Below, piece after piece: positions 18,433 to 26,969 of a stretch of 40,407 nucleotides of DNA. The stretch is from assembly GCA_002421425.1 (NCBI GenBank), contig DIJZ01000016.1:1-40407 (forward strand). The letters run 5' to 3'. Under the pieces are notes generated by a model. The model had not been told where the DNA came from. It saw nothing but the letters and a program-made list of their open reading frames with translations, and made no database searches. This DNA is from Caldifarciminota bacterium UBA5631 (GTDB lineage: Bacteria; Hydrothermota; Hydrothermia; UBA1063). Made by a program: the position numbers and the translations under genes. Each line of letters opens with the position of its first letter. The stretch's first letter is position 1.

Positions 18433-20924
18433 AATCCCCCCCTAATTCCGATCCAAATTCTCCTGGGTGCCCCATAATTTGAAGGGTCTTTGTCATAAGA
18501 AGGGCTACGACCAAGGCCTGAATAATCAGGGGTTCCCGTTGTAGGATACACATAAACGACATTCTTCGTATTCAGCAAATTCTGAACCTCAACTTCAAGT
18601 CCAATCTTTGCAAAGCCAACTTTAAAATCTTTCCATATCCTGAGGTTAACGTTGTACCTTGAGGGCATCCTCGAGGAATTCTTCGGACCACGATAACCCT
18701 CTCTATCAACGGGAGTGTAAGGAAAACCACTAGCAAAATCAAAAGAACCCGAGACATAGGCATCAACAGGAACTAACCTGTAGGTAACGAAAACATTAAG
18801 TTTATGCGGCTGATCAAAATCCAGAGGATAATACTGGTCCAGTTCATTAATATCGGAAATTACATTCATATATCCTTCCCATTCGTCTGAAGCATTTCCA
18901 ACTGCTCGTGAGTATGCGTACTGTAAAGAGTAGGTTAGATCATTACCATACTTTCCATAAAATTCCATCTCGATTCCCTTTACGTTAGCATAATCACTGT
19001 TCCTATAGACAGTGTATGCAAGTGGTATCCCAGGACCCTCTTGAACTAATTTTGTACCTACGAGGTTTCTTATGTCCTTGTAGTAAGCAACGACACTAAA
19101 GCGGATATTCTCACTTAACAAATGCTGGAAGCCCGCTTCAAAGGCCGTCGTTCTTTGAGGCTCCAGGTCGGGATTCCCCATAATGGGATACCTTACAAGA
19201 AGGTCCCTTTGTAAATTTTCATACATATAATAGAAATCTGTGATCTGGAAGAAACGCCCATAGGAAAAATAGAAAAGAGATTTTTCTGACCATGGATACG
19301 AAATACCAATTCTTGGTGACACCTGGTACTTTGGTTTCGCGACTTTCCGAATCGTACTATCGTAAGGGTCCGGTATGTAATCTACTTTAGGGTCAAAATA
19401 GTCAAATCTAACACCAATGTTCGTTACAAAAATGTCACCCTCATGTTTATGCTGCACATAAAGCCCTCCTTCGCGAGGATACTGTTTGTAATAATCAAAA
19501 TAAGGGTGCGCACGCCAAGGCATTTCAATGTTATAAAGGCACAGGTGATGAACCTTTGCATCAAAGCCGGTTTTTATGTTATCACTCTTGTTTAACTGAA
19601 TACTAAGGTCGCCCTTGGCATTGAGAGTTAAGGTGCTGTCTTCATGCCAGTAATCGTCATCCCCTGAGATATAAAACTCGCCTCTCTGATCAGTCATTCT
19701 ATTTTGGTACTCATCAGGATTTTTATATCTTTCTAGGGAATCAATCCAGACTTTTCGTATATATTTCCTGGAAAAACCACCAACGGAAAAAGTATAGAAC
19801 ACCCTGTCATTAACCAGATGATTAAGGTTTAACACCAGCTGGCGTCCCTGCCGCTGACGCCTTGCATAATTTTCGTTAATCAAAAGATACCTATGAGCAT
19901 AAGGTTTCCAATCTTCATCGTTGAAGAAACCAGAAATATTAAGTTTCACGTTTTTTCGGAGAAGGAAGGTAAGTTTCGATTGAAAAGACATTTCCTTTGA
20001 ATAATCATATCCATATATGCTATTGTAAGATTCAGGAGGTTCAGGAATCAAGAAATAACTGTCTCTTTTAAGGTTATAAACAGAAATATAATAGCGTGCA
20101 AAACTCGTGATTGGACCACCAAGGGAAAGCTCATATTCATTGTGAGAATAGCCGTCATACTCAACAATATTGAACTTCAGAGGCTCAAGATTAACCACGG
20201 GCCTTACAAAAGTGTTCGTTGTTCTAAAACTTGCAGTACCCTTCAGACGATCAGAACCTTCCTGAGTAATGATATTCACTACTCCTGACAGGGCATTGCC
20301 GTATTCAGCACTGAAGCTTCCAGCCAGAACCACCATTTCTTTTATTGCATTTCTGTTTATATTAGCACCGAGATTACCGTAAAGAGGATTTTTCACAGAG
20401 ATACCATCCACGTAATATGCTACTTCGTTTTCACGCCCACCCCTAAGATGAATCTCACCACCCATGACAGCAACACCGGCAGCCATAGCTAGAATGTCCG
20501 TTGCATCTCTTATCGGAAGAGCTCCAACATCGTCTCCAGAAAAAGAGCGCATAGTTTGTGGTGCGTCCTTTTGCAGCTCGATTCTGGTGGCCTCCACAAC
20601 AATCGCCTCAGTCTGATAAACTTGAGACTGCAGATAGAACGTCAAATCCAGGCTTCTGTCGGGATAGACTACAACATTTTTTATTTTCATTGGTGCATAA
20701 CCCACCATAGAAGCAGTTACAGTATACGTCCCAGCAGGAACGTGGGATATATAGAAGCTACCGTCCTCTAAGGTCGAAGTACCTCTCTTTAATTCTTCGA
20801 CGAGGACGTTGGCGTAGGGTAGCGGCGAACCTGTTTCTCCGTCAACCACCCTCCCCCTTATAAGACCCGTTGTCCCGGCACAAAGCAGGCCAGGGACCAA
20901 AGTTAACAAAAACATATGGCGCAT
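18429..20924 (-). CDS. TonB-dependent outer-membrane receptor with carboxypeptidase-regulatory-like N-terminus
   Basis: This 831-residue protein starts with a signal peptide (MRHMFLLTLVPGLLCAG). Residues about 20-105 form a carboxypeptidase-regulatory-like beta-sandwich (GRVVDGETGSPLPYANV, then TYTVTASMVGYAP), a hallmark of FCB-group receptors. The plug domain (about 115-225) contains LRGGRENEVAYYVDGI and SAEYGNALSGVVNIIT. The rest is a 22-strand-type barrel with the conserved late block around NLEPQRTTAFEAGFQH. Such receptors import bulky ligands across the outer membrane using TonB energy; the substrate is not readable. GGGGAGGT is 7 nt before the ATG at 20924 and overlaps the end of the upstream S51 gene, 3 nt away. 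Context suggests a peptide ligand handled by the flanking S51 enzymes. Confidence 0.88.
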   Translation of the reverse strand: MRHMFLLTLVPGLLCAGTTGLIRGRVVDGETGSPLPYANVLVEELKRGTSTLEDGSFYISHVPAGTYTVTASMVGYAPMKIKNVVVYPDRSLDLTFYLQSQVYQTEAIVVEATRIELQKDAPQTMRSFSGDDVGALPIRDATDILAMAAGVAVMGGEIHLRGGRENEVAYYVDGISVKNPLYGNLGANINRNAIKEMVVLAGSFSAEYGNALSGVVNIITQEGSDRLKGTASFRTTNTFVRPVVNLEPLKFNIVEYDGYSHNEYELSLGGPITSFARYYISVYNLKRDSYFLIPEPPESYNSIYGYDYSKEMSFQSKLTFLLRKNVKLNISGFFNDEDWKPYAHRYLLINENYARRQRQGRQLVLNLNHLVNDRVFYTFSVGGFSRKYIRKVWIDSLERYKNPDEYQNRMTDQRGEFYISGDDDYWHEDSTLTLNAKGDLSIQLNKSDNIKTGFDAKVHHLCLYNIEMPWRAHPYFDYYKQYPREGGLYVQHKHEGDIFVTNIGVRFDYFDPKVDYIPDPYDSTIRKVAKPKYQVSPRIGISYPWSEKSLFYFSYGRFFQITDFYYMYENLQRDLLVRYPIMGNPDLEPQRTTAFEAGFQHLLSENIRFSVVAYYKDIRNLVGTKLVQEGPGIPLAYTVYRNSDYANVKGIEMEFYGKYGNDLTYSLQYAYSRAVGNASDEWEGYMNVISDINELDQYYPLDFDQPHKLNVFVTYRLVPVDAYVSGSFDFASGFPYTPVDREGYRGPKNSSRMPSRYNVNLRIWKDFKVGFAKIGLEVEVQNLLNTKNVVYVYPTTGTPDYSGLGRSPSYDKDPSNYGAPRRIWIGIRGGL

Positions 20925-20927
20925 GGC

Positions 20928-21632
20928 TTATACCTCCCCTTCTAACTCCTTTTTATAACACAAGCCCAGCCTTCCGTCCCTATCATATTCAAAAAACCAC
21001 GCAAAACCTGAGCCTAAAATTTTAAGCAGATCCCCGTCAGACCTGAAAATTGCAGCAGTATCCTCATCAATTCCTACTCCATTGATTTTCCGTTTTAGCA
21101 CTACATAAATAAGTCTTCCAAATCGCTTGCGCTCTTTGAAATGCTGATCCACCACATACCCTTTCAACAAACCAAGACCACTCGTAATCTTAATCGATTC
21201 AAAACGTGCCGGAGATCCAGACAGGATACATAAGTCTCCAAGGGCAGCAGCTCCAGCGCTCGTACCCCCAACTGCAAAAAGACTACTTGAATTTTTTTCA
21301 AGCAAAAACCGGTGTATGCTATGACCCTTTATTAGCTGAATTATTCGTTTTTGATCGCCTCCAGAGAAAAAAACAAAATCGTAATTATGGAGTTTGTTAT
21401 ACAATTCCCCTTCCGATAGGAAAGAATTAACTTTTTTATGAAGTGGGAGTATGTATACATTCTTAAAAATCTTGGCCCAGAAACTCTGAATTTCCGAAAA
21501 ATTCGCCGGATCACCTGTCGCAGTGGGAATAATCAGCATGGAAGGTTCGCGGGAGAAATATTCAGTGAGGTAATCCCTGAGCTTGAGCGCAGTTCTACTT
21601 GAAGTATTGCCTCCTATAGCGATTACAAGCAT
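20928..21632 (-). CDS. Cytosolic S51 family peptidase, cyanophycinase-like
   Basis: This 234-residue protein has no signal peptide and the compact S51 fold. Visible catalytic features are the FFSGGDQKR turn (88-95), the nucleophile elbow VGGTSAGAAAL with Ser125, His164 in VDQHFKERKRFGRL, and Glu190 in GVGIDEDTA. The D-Q-H-F and G-I-D-E-D-T-A motifs are those of cyanophycinase rather than alpha-aspartyl dipeptidase PepE, so a preference for beta-aspartyl (isoaspartyl) peptides is likely. It is the first gene of the six-gene operon. In this position it could finish hydrolysis of peptides that entered through the neighbouring receptor. No cyanophycin synthetase is in the window. A GAGG sits about 13 nt before the ATG, a weak ribosome-binding site. 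Confidence 0.85.
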   Translation of the reverse strand: MLVIAIGGNTSSRTALKLRDYLTEYFSREPSMLIIPTATGDPANFSEIQSFWAKIFKNVYILPLHKKVNSFLSEGELYNKLHNYDFVFFSGGDQKRIIQLIKGHSIHRFLLEKNSSSLFAVGGTSAGAAALGDLCILSGSPARFESIKITSGLGLLKGYVVDQHFKERKRFGRLIYVVLKRKINGVGIDEDTAAIFRSDGDLLKILGSGFAWFFEYDRDGRLGLCYKKELEGEV

Positions 21633-21724
21633 AAATAAATTTTCCTCATTAAACCTGAAAAAGTAAAATTCACCACAGGAATACCAAAATCCGAGAAAAA
21701 TAGACCGACTTGCTTCATTTTTAG

Positions 21725-21753
21725 ATTATATTAAACTGAGATTGTTATGTCAA
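21725..21753 (-). promoter_or_regulatory. Perfect consensus sigma-70 promoter for the S51-TonB-PorV operon
   Basis: On the minus strand TTGACA (21753-21748) and TATAAT (21730-21725) are separated by exactly 17 nt, a full match to consensus. The start point would be near 21718, giving a leader of about 86 nt before the ATG at 21632. The rest of the gap 21633-21849 shows no open frame or strong hairpin. Confidence 0.8.
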
Positions 21754-21849
21754 GAGCTCTGATCTGCATTTCATAGCACTAAAAATGGGTCCAAAAGATG
21801 CTGAACCCTCACGGGAACTCGTTTTGTTTATAATCGCAGGGAGTACAAC

Positions 21850-23172
21850 TTATCTTATATAGTTCTCTGGCTCAACAATTTCAGTGTCAAAATCTTCAAA
21901 CTGCTTTTTCAATTGGGAAGCCTTCCCAACGATAAGAATGAAAGGCTTCTTAAAGGATAAAAATCTCCTTGCTGCCTCATTTACAAGCTCGAGATTTAAA
22001 TTTTCAATTTCGGCAATTTCCTCTTCCCAGTGAAAATATGGAAGCCTATATATGACCTCCTCCGTTATCATTGACAGAATCTGAGCATAACTTTCCACCC
22101 TCAAGGGTATGCTCCCTTTGAAGAATGCAATAGCGTCCTGGAGCTCTTCTTTACTAAAGCCTTCTCTTGCAATGTTTGAGACCTCATCCATTATAAGATC
22201 ATAAGCCTTTCTTGCGTTCTTTAACTCTGTCTCACTGGAAACTGCACAGTAAGCTGCAGTAATTTTTTCACCAACTGGAATTCCAGAATTATAGGAAGAG
22301 CTTACAGAGTATGTCAAACCTTCCTTCACTCTTAATCTTCTCATCAATCTTGAGGACAGATCTGACCCTCCAAATATGAAATTAGATACCATCAGAGCAT
22401 AGTGAAAAGAATCTTTTCTTGCCACAGCTGGGGTCATCAATCTTATATGAGCCTGCTCAATGTCCATATCAACAATATAAACTTTCTCAAATTCAAAATT
22501 CGCTGTGGGAAGATCAAAACTCGACGCACCGCCGGTAACAATTCCCTTAAGAACGTCCAGTTCTTTATAATGCGCTTTGAGGTCAAGGTTTGACACTACT
22601 ACAAGCGTAAGTTGAGTTCCTGAAAGCAGCCCACTGTAATATTTTTGCAGTTCTCCAGGCTCAAGGCTAAGCACATCTTTTATTATCCCGAAATCAGGAA
22701 GTGGTTGGAGTTCCGGAACTTCCTGAAAGCAAAAATAGTTGGAAAAATACGAAGCAACAAACTCAGGATCCTGAAAACCCAGCTGCACTGCAGTAATGTA
22801 TTGGTCCCTCATCCTCTTAAAATCCTCTTCTCTAAACGCAGGATTTGTAAGAACTTCCTTTACTTCCTTTATCCCATCAAGAAAGAAATCCGAGAGCCCG
22901 TCTAACTCAAAAGAACTTATCGAATAACCTGCACGGACTTTGAGCCTCAATCCAAGTCGCTCAAGCTCCCTTGAGAACTCAACAGGAGACTTCCCTTTCG
23001 GGCCTTCTGTAATCATCTTTAACGTAAAGTTGTGAATACCTCTTTTACTGGTCTCATGAATTGCACCTTTACCGAGAAGCAAATTTGCATAAAAGATTGG
23101 AAGCTTCTCCCGTTTCAAAAATACAACGTCAACGGTGTTATCAATCTTCAATTTAGAAACGGCTTCAGCCAT
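21850..23172 (-). CDS. M16 peptidase-like protein, non-catalytic subunit
   Basis: This 440-residue protein has the two-lobed M16 (insulinase/pitrilysin-like) fold but lacks the HxxEH zinc motif in its first lobe. The second lobe carries the RRLRVKEGLTYSVSSSY segment (about 285-300), the Arg/Tyr substrate-binding signature of M16B partners. Together with the next gene upstream it should form a heterodimeric zinc protease, as in other bacterial M16 pairs. The ATG at 23172 has GGAG 6 nt upstream and overlaps the previous stop by 8 nt. A TTG four codons earlier has no good ribosome-binding site. It is the last gene of the ten-gene minus-strand run. Confidence 0.88.
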   Translation of the reverse strand: MAEAVSKLKIDNTVDVVFLKREKLPIFYANLLLGKGAIHETSKRGIHNFTLKMITEGPKGKSPVEFSRELERLGLRLKVRAGYSISSFELDGLSDFFLDGIKEVKEVLTNPAFREEDFKRMRDQYITAVQLGFQDPEFVASYFSNYFCFQEVPELQPLPDFGIIKDVLSLEPGELQKYYSGLLSGTQLTLVVVSNLDLKAHYKELDVLKGIVTGGASSFDLPTANFEFEKVYIVDMDIEQAHIRLMTPAVARKDSFHYALMVSNFIFGGSDLSSRLMRRLRVKEGLTYSVSSSYNSGIPVGEKITAAYCAVSSETELKNARKAYDLIMDEVSNIAREGFSKEELQDAIAFFKGSIPLRVESYAQILSMITEEVIYRLPYFHWEEEIAEIENLNLELVNEAARRFLSFKKPFILIVGKASQLKKQFEDFDTEIVEPENYIR

Positions 23173-24403
23173 GCAGGACTCCAAGGGTTTCTTTTTCCTC
23201 TGTGAAATGCGTTCCTATAAGACTCCTTATCTCATCAATGGTCACTCTTCTAATTCCTTCAGGATACCTCAGCACATCCTCTGCTTTCGCCGACAATTCA
23301 AATTCTGCTAGCTCAAACACCACATCCCTCACAGATTCCATATTAAAATAGAATTCAGTAAGTAATTTGTTTTTCGCAGTGTACAACATTTCTTCTTCTA
23401 TTCTGTTCTCTGAATTTCTTAATTTCTTCTCCAGGATTTCTGCCGCCCGGAAAATATTCTGTCCAGGAGCGGGTAGTCCTATTATAGAAAACAAACCGTG
23501 ATCCCGCAGATAACTTGATTCACAATTTAATGAAGTAAAAAGGTTTTGTTCGTAGACAAGTTCTTTAACCAGAATACCCCACTTACCACCGCATAAGACT
23601 TCGCTCAGAAGGTCAAAGGCATACATTGATTCATGCCCGAAAGGAATCGTCTTAAACCCTATAGCAACTATAGGGCTCACATTTTTCTTCTTAAGCTTGA
23701 AAAACCTTTTTTCTTTCTGTTCGGGTTCCACAGGGATGTCTTTTTTAGGGTTCCCATTTTTTGAAATATTACCAAAATACCTGAAAACGAGATCCAGAAC
23801 TTCTTCAAAAGCGACGTTACCTGCCACCGCAATCATTGCATTTGCAGGAGTGTAAAAAGCATTATAGTAACCTAAAACCTTTTCAAGAGTCATTTTCTCA
23901 AGATCTTCCATGAATCCGACTACCGGAAAACGGTAGGGGTGCGTTTGAAATAGATTAAGCCAGAATTTTTCCATAAAGAACTCAACAGGATTATCAAGAG
24001 TAGTATACCGCCTTTCATCTTTTATGATTTCCATTTCCTCATCAAAATCTCTTATTTTCAGGTTGACCATACGGTCCGCTTCCATTGATATGAAAGTTTC
24101 AAGACCACTGATGGGAAGATAAGCATAAAACGCTGTATAGTCCTTTGAAGTATAAGCATTATCATATCCCCCCATCTTTTGAATTACTTTTGAATAGTCT
24201 TCAGGTGCCATCTTTTCAGTACCTTTAAACATCATGTGCTCAAGAATGTGCGAAATGCCCGTATTACCTTCTTCTTCGGTCCTGCTTCCGGCATAATATA
24301 TTATCGCTGCAGCAACCATAGTACTGTACGTATCTTCATTCACTACCAGCTTCAGCCCATTTGGAAGAGTCTGTTTCTTTATGCTCAGTTGCATTCTATC
24401 CAT
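23165..24403 (-). CDS. M16 family zinc metallopeptidase, catalytic subunit
   Basis: This 412-residue peptidase shows the inverted zinc motif H52-I-L-E55-H56 within NTGISHILEHMMFKGT, with a further acidic ligand expected in EEMEIIKDE (122-130). There is no signal peptide, so it probably acts in the cytoplasm or is exported by an unseen route. It overlaps smpB by 8 nt and its non-catalytic partner by 8 nt, a strict one-to-one arrangement consistent with a heterodimer. GGAG lies 4 nt before the ATG at 24403. A second in-frame ATG three codons on (MQLSIKK) is an alternative start. Confidence 0.9.
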   Translation of the reverse strand: MDRMQLSIKKQTLPNGLKLVVNEDTYSTMVAAAIIYYAGSRTEEEGNTGISHILEHMMFKGTEKMAPEDYSKVIQKMGGYDNAYTSKDYTAFYAYLPISGLETFISMEADRMVNLKIRDFDEEMEIIKDERRYTTLDNPVEFFMEKFWLNLFQTHPYRFPVVGFMEDLEKMTLEKVLGYYNAFYTPANAMIAVAGNVAFEEVLDLVFRYFGNISKNGNPKKDIPVEPEQKEKRFFKLKKKNVSPIVAIGFKTIPFGHESMYAFDLLSEVLCGGKWGILVKELVYEQNLFTSLNCESSYLRDHGLFSIIGLPAPGQNIFRAAEILEKKLRNSENRIEEEMLYTAKNKLLTEFYFNMESVRDVVFELAEFELSAKAEDVLRYPEGIRRVTIDEIRSLIGTHFTEEKETLGVLHG

Positions 24404-24863
24404 CCATCTCCTTCTTCATTGCCCGCTGAATTTCTCTCTCAACAATTCTCTTCTTTATTTCCTCTCTCTTCTCGTACAATTTCTTTCCTCGACCAAGTCC
24501 CAGGACTATTTTAATCAGGTTCCTCTTTTCCACCACCATTAGCGGTACCAATGTAAGACCTCGCTCTTTCACCTTTCCTGTTAGCCTTTTTATTTCAAAT
24601 TTGTGCAAAAGCAGCTTTCGTGGCCTAATGGGGCTTAACTTTGTGACCTTGTCTTTTTCATAAGGAGTTACGTGCATATTTACAATATATACTTCATTGC
24701 CCTTTACATCGGCATATGCCTCTTTAAGGGATACCCTTCCCTCTTTGATAGATTTTACCTCGCTCCCCTTAAGGACTATCCCAGCTTCAAAGGTTTCAAG
24801 GATTTCGTAGTCATGATAGGCTTTTTGATTCTTTACAATGATTCTTTCGGGTTTCTTGCTCAT
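24396..24863 (-). CDS. smpB: SsrA-binding protein SmpB
   Basis: This 155-residue basic protein binds tmRNA and brings it to stalled ribosomes for trans-translation. Family blocks are clear: NQKAYHDYEILETFEAGIVL, GSEVKSIKEGRVSLKEAYA, NMHVTPYE, RPRKLLLHKFEI and the basic C-terminal helix GRGKKLYEKREEIKKR. The ATG at 24863 gives the usual N-terminus (MSKKPER). An upstream TTG would add only three residues. It begins 1 nt after the stop of the preceding gene and overlaps the M16 gene by 8 nt. The tmRNA gene itself was not found in the window. Confidence 0.96.
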   Translation of the reverse strand: MSKKPERIIVKNQKAYHDYEILETFEAGIVLKGSEVKSIKEGRVSLKEAYADVKGNEVYIVNMHVTPYEKDKVTKLSPIRPRKLLLHKFEIKRLTGKVKERGLTLVPLMVVEKRNLIKIVLGLGRGKKLYEKREEIKKRIVEREIQRAMKKEMDG

Positions 24864-24864
24864 C

Positions 24865-25602
24865 CTACTCAAGACTCAGAATAATACTACTCAGACCGGG
24901 CAATCCCTGCTGAAATCTGTAGGCATAGGTAAAATTGATGCCTCTATATTTGAACCTCAAAGAAAACAAAGGAACAAGATAGGTCTCTCCATATTGTTTC
25001 AAATATTTGGCACCGAAAATGGCGCTGACATACTTAACACCATAATTTAGGAGTGCAGTGAAAGAATATTCTCCGGTATTTGTATAGTTGAAATCAAGAG
25101 CATGATATTGCCCATAAAGGCAAGCGGAATAGTGATTTCGCTCCCCAGCTGTGATACCAAGAATAATATATTCATGCATGTACACACGTCGGTATAAATT
25201 CAGATCCACCCATACGGTTTTCTTCAAAAAATCGGGTCCCGAGGCCCTTAAGCCAGCAAGGGAGAACTGATAGTTTATCGCACCGAGTTCAGCCTTCACT
25301 GTTACAATCCCTCTTGTGATTCCAGCAGAAAAGTCACCTTCTTCTTCACCATACACATTTGTTTCTATTATTCTCCCCGAACTCAGATAACCTAATTCAC
25401 CCGAAAAGAAACCCTTGCTTGCACATACTGAATAGCTGCGTATCCCAGCAGGCAGGAGTACAATCCCACTATACAGAGATGATGGCAAAAAGGTCTGAAG
25501 TGCGGGTTTACTGATTCCAATCAAGTCGAGCGGCGAAATCATTACCTGCTCAAAGGGATAAGCGCATACTGTAAAATACAACCAAAATAAAAAAGCCATC
25601 AC
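24865..25602 (-). CDS. Exported protein, probable outer-membrane beta-barrel
   Basis: This 245-residue protein of unknown function has a signal peptide (MMAFLFWLYFTVCAYPF) and alternating hydrophobic/polar strands throughout, with many Tyr and Gly (YRRVYMHEYIILGITAG, YKYRGINFTYAYRFQQG). It ends in a strand (SSIILSLE). The pattern resembles small barrels related to the PorV/PorQ group but lacks their N-terminal signature. Its start forms an ATGA overlap with the TldE-like gene and its stop is 1 nt before smpB. Nothing in the sequence indicates a specific role. Confidence 0.6.
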   Translation of the reverse strand: MMAFLFWLYFTVCAYPFEQVMISPLDLIGISKPALQTFLPSSLYSGIVLLPAGIRSYSVCASKGFFSGELGYLSSGRIIETNVYGEEEGDFSAGITRGIVTVKAELGAINYQFSLAGLRASGPDFLKKTVWVDLNLYRRVYMHEYIILGITAGERNHYSACLYGQYHALDFNYTNTGEYSFTALLNYGVKYVSAIFGAKYLKQYGETYLVPLFSLRFKYRGINFTYAYRFQQGLPGLSSIILSLE

Positions 25603-26969
25603 CCCTCTTCCGTGCTGAAGCCGATAAAATTAAAGCCCTCGCATCTCAAATATGGAAGCCTATAGCTCAATGGTAAATCCATGTCGTATGAATCAGGGAA
25701 TCCAATTTCTTCATGCTCCTTTGAAATAGCTGTAATATTGTTAAACAGATCAACAAAGTTTACCTGAAACCTCATATTGGGAAGTCTTGCCCATCTTTTA
25801 CCATGTTTTACCCTGAATGTGCCATCTCTTGTCATCCCCGTCAACGTAAATGTTCGAGGGTCAAGGACATTAACATAATGAAACCTGTGAATATATATTA
25901 CATCTTGATATTCCGCAATCATCTCACTCAATGTCTTTTCTCCAGGTGGCATCTCGAGATGTCCTGCAAAAGGAAAAGATCCTAATAGAACAAGACCATG
26001 CCCAGTGGTCTTCCTGTTAAATATCCTTGCTGTCCGTTTGTCAAATATAAACCTTCTAAACACACCCTTTTCGAAAATTACAATATTTCTTTTCGAAATA
26101 CCCTCAAAGTCAAAGGGCATAGAAAAACCGCTCTTCCTAACCGGTTTGTCAACGAGATTAAACGAATCACCGAAAACCTTTCTCCCCTTCATTCCTTTCA
26201 AAAAAGATATGTCAAGTTCGAGGGCCTTCCCAGAGAATCCCACGTACTGCATGAAATCCAGGACTTCCCTCACAGCATAGGGGGAAAGAATGACGGGGTA
26301 CTTACCTGGCTTTATGTGAGCATCAGGATACCTCATCTTCAAAAATTCTCTCAATTTAACAAAAATATCATCATATTTAAGTGTATCGAGGCTGGGACTT
26401 GAATACTGCACCCAGAATGTGTCTGTTTCCTCCGGATCTTCCGGCAGAAGTGTCAAATGAAGAGCAGTGTTTGCCATTCCGGCCCTCAAACCCAAATTGT
26501 TATAAACACCTACAAAATTCAAGCTGGACCTCATTGAACCGTAAAACAAGAAGTCTTCAGAAAACTCCTGAAAAATCCTGCTTAAAAACCTCGATTTCTC
26601 AGCGGGCCCAAAATCAGCTACAGCAGGGTCCACCTGCTCAAAAAATAAAGACTTTCCACCCTCTGGAAAAGGCAGGAAAGGGTCTTCCTTTGAATTAAGG
26701 GCAATTTCTTCTGCTTGTTTAACAAGATTTATAAGACCATCCTTTGTAGTATCAGTAGTGGAGCTAATACCGCACTTCTGACCGAATCTCACCCTCACAG
26801 AGACTTTCAGTTCATTGAGCTTGTTGTACTGGTGTACAGTGCTTTCCATAAATCTTGCATTATCCTGAATCGCATGTGAAATTCCCACTTCAACAATTTC
26901 ACCCGAAGAAGCTTTCAAAACATCCTCAGCGATCCGCAAGTATTTATCAGAATCTATAAATCCTGCCAT
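25599..26969 (-). CDS. TldD/PmbA family protein, TldE-like subunit
   Basis: This 456-residue protein belongs to the TldD/TldE (PmbA) family, in which the TldD-TldE heterodimer degrades unfolded or modified peptides. Seen are the N-terminal RFMESTVHQYNKLNELKVSVRVRFGQKCGISSTTD region, VILSPYAVREVLDFM and GTFRVKHGKRWARLPNMRFQVN near the C-terminus. The HExxxH zinc motif of TldD is absent, which marks it as the non-catalytic TldE type. No TldD partner is in the window. It overlaps pyrC by 23 nt and the following gene by 4 nt. Only a weak ribosome-binding site is visible, so coupling to pyrC translation is likely. Confidence 0.85.
   Translation of the reverse strand: MAGFIDSDKYLRIAEDVLKASSGEIVEVGISHAIQDNARFMESTVHQYNKLNELKVSVRVRFGQKCGISSTTDTTKDGLINLVKQAEEIALNSKEDPFLPFPEGGKSLFFEQVDPAVADFGPAEKSRFLSRIFQEFSEDFLFYGSMRSSLNFVGVYNNLGLRAGMANTALHLTLLPEDPEETDTFWVQYSSPSLDTLKYDDIFVKLREFLKMRYPDAHIKPGKYPVILSPYAVREVLDFMQYVGFSGKALELDISFLKGMKGRKVFGDSFNLVDKPVRKSGFSMPFDFEGISKRNIVIFEKGVFRRFIFDKRTARIFNRKTTGHGLVLLGSFPFAGHLEMPPGEKTLSEMIAEYQDVIYIHRFHYVNVLDPRTFTLTGMTRDGTFRVKHGKRWARLPNMRFQVNFVDLFNNITAISKEHEEIGFPDSYDMDLPLSYRLPYLRCEGFNFIGFSTEEG

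Noticed and set aside
21781..21830. CCC/GGG hairpin downstream of the M16 operon as a terminator
   Set aside because: The stem is only about 3-5 bp with a mismatch and no T-run follows it on the minus strand.
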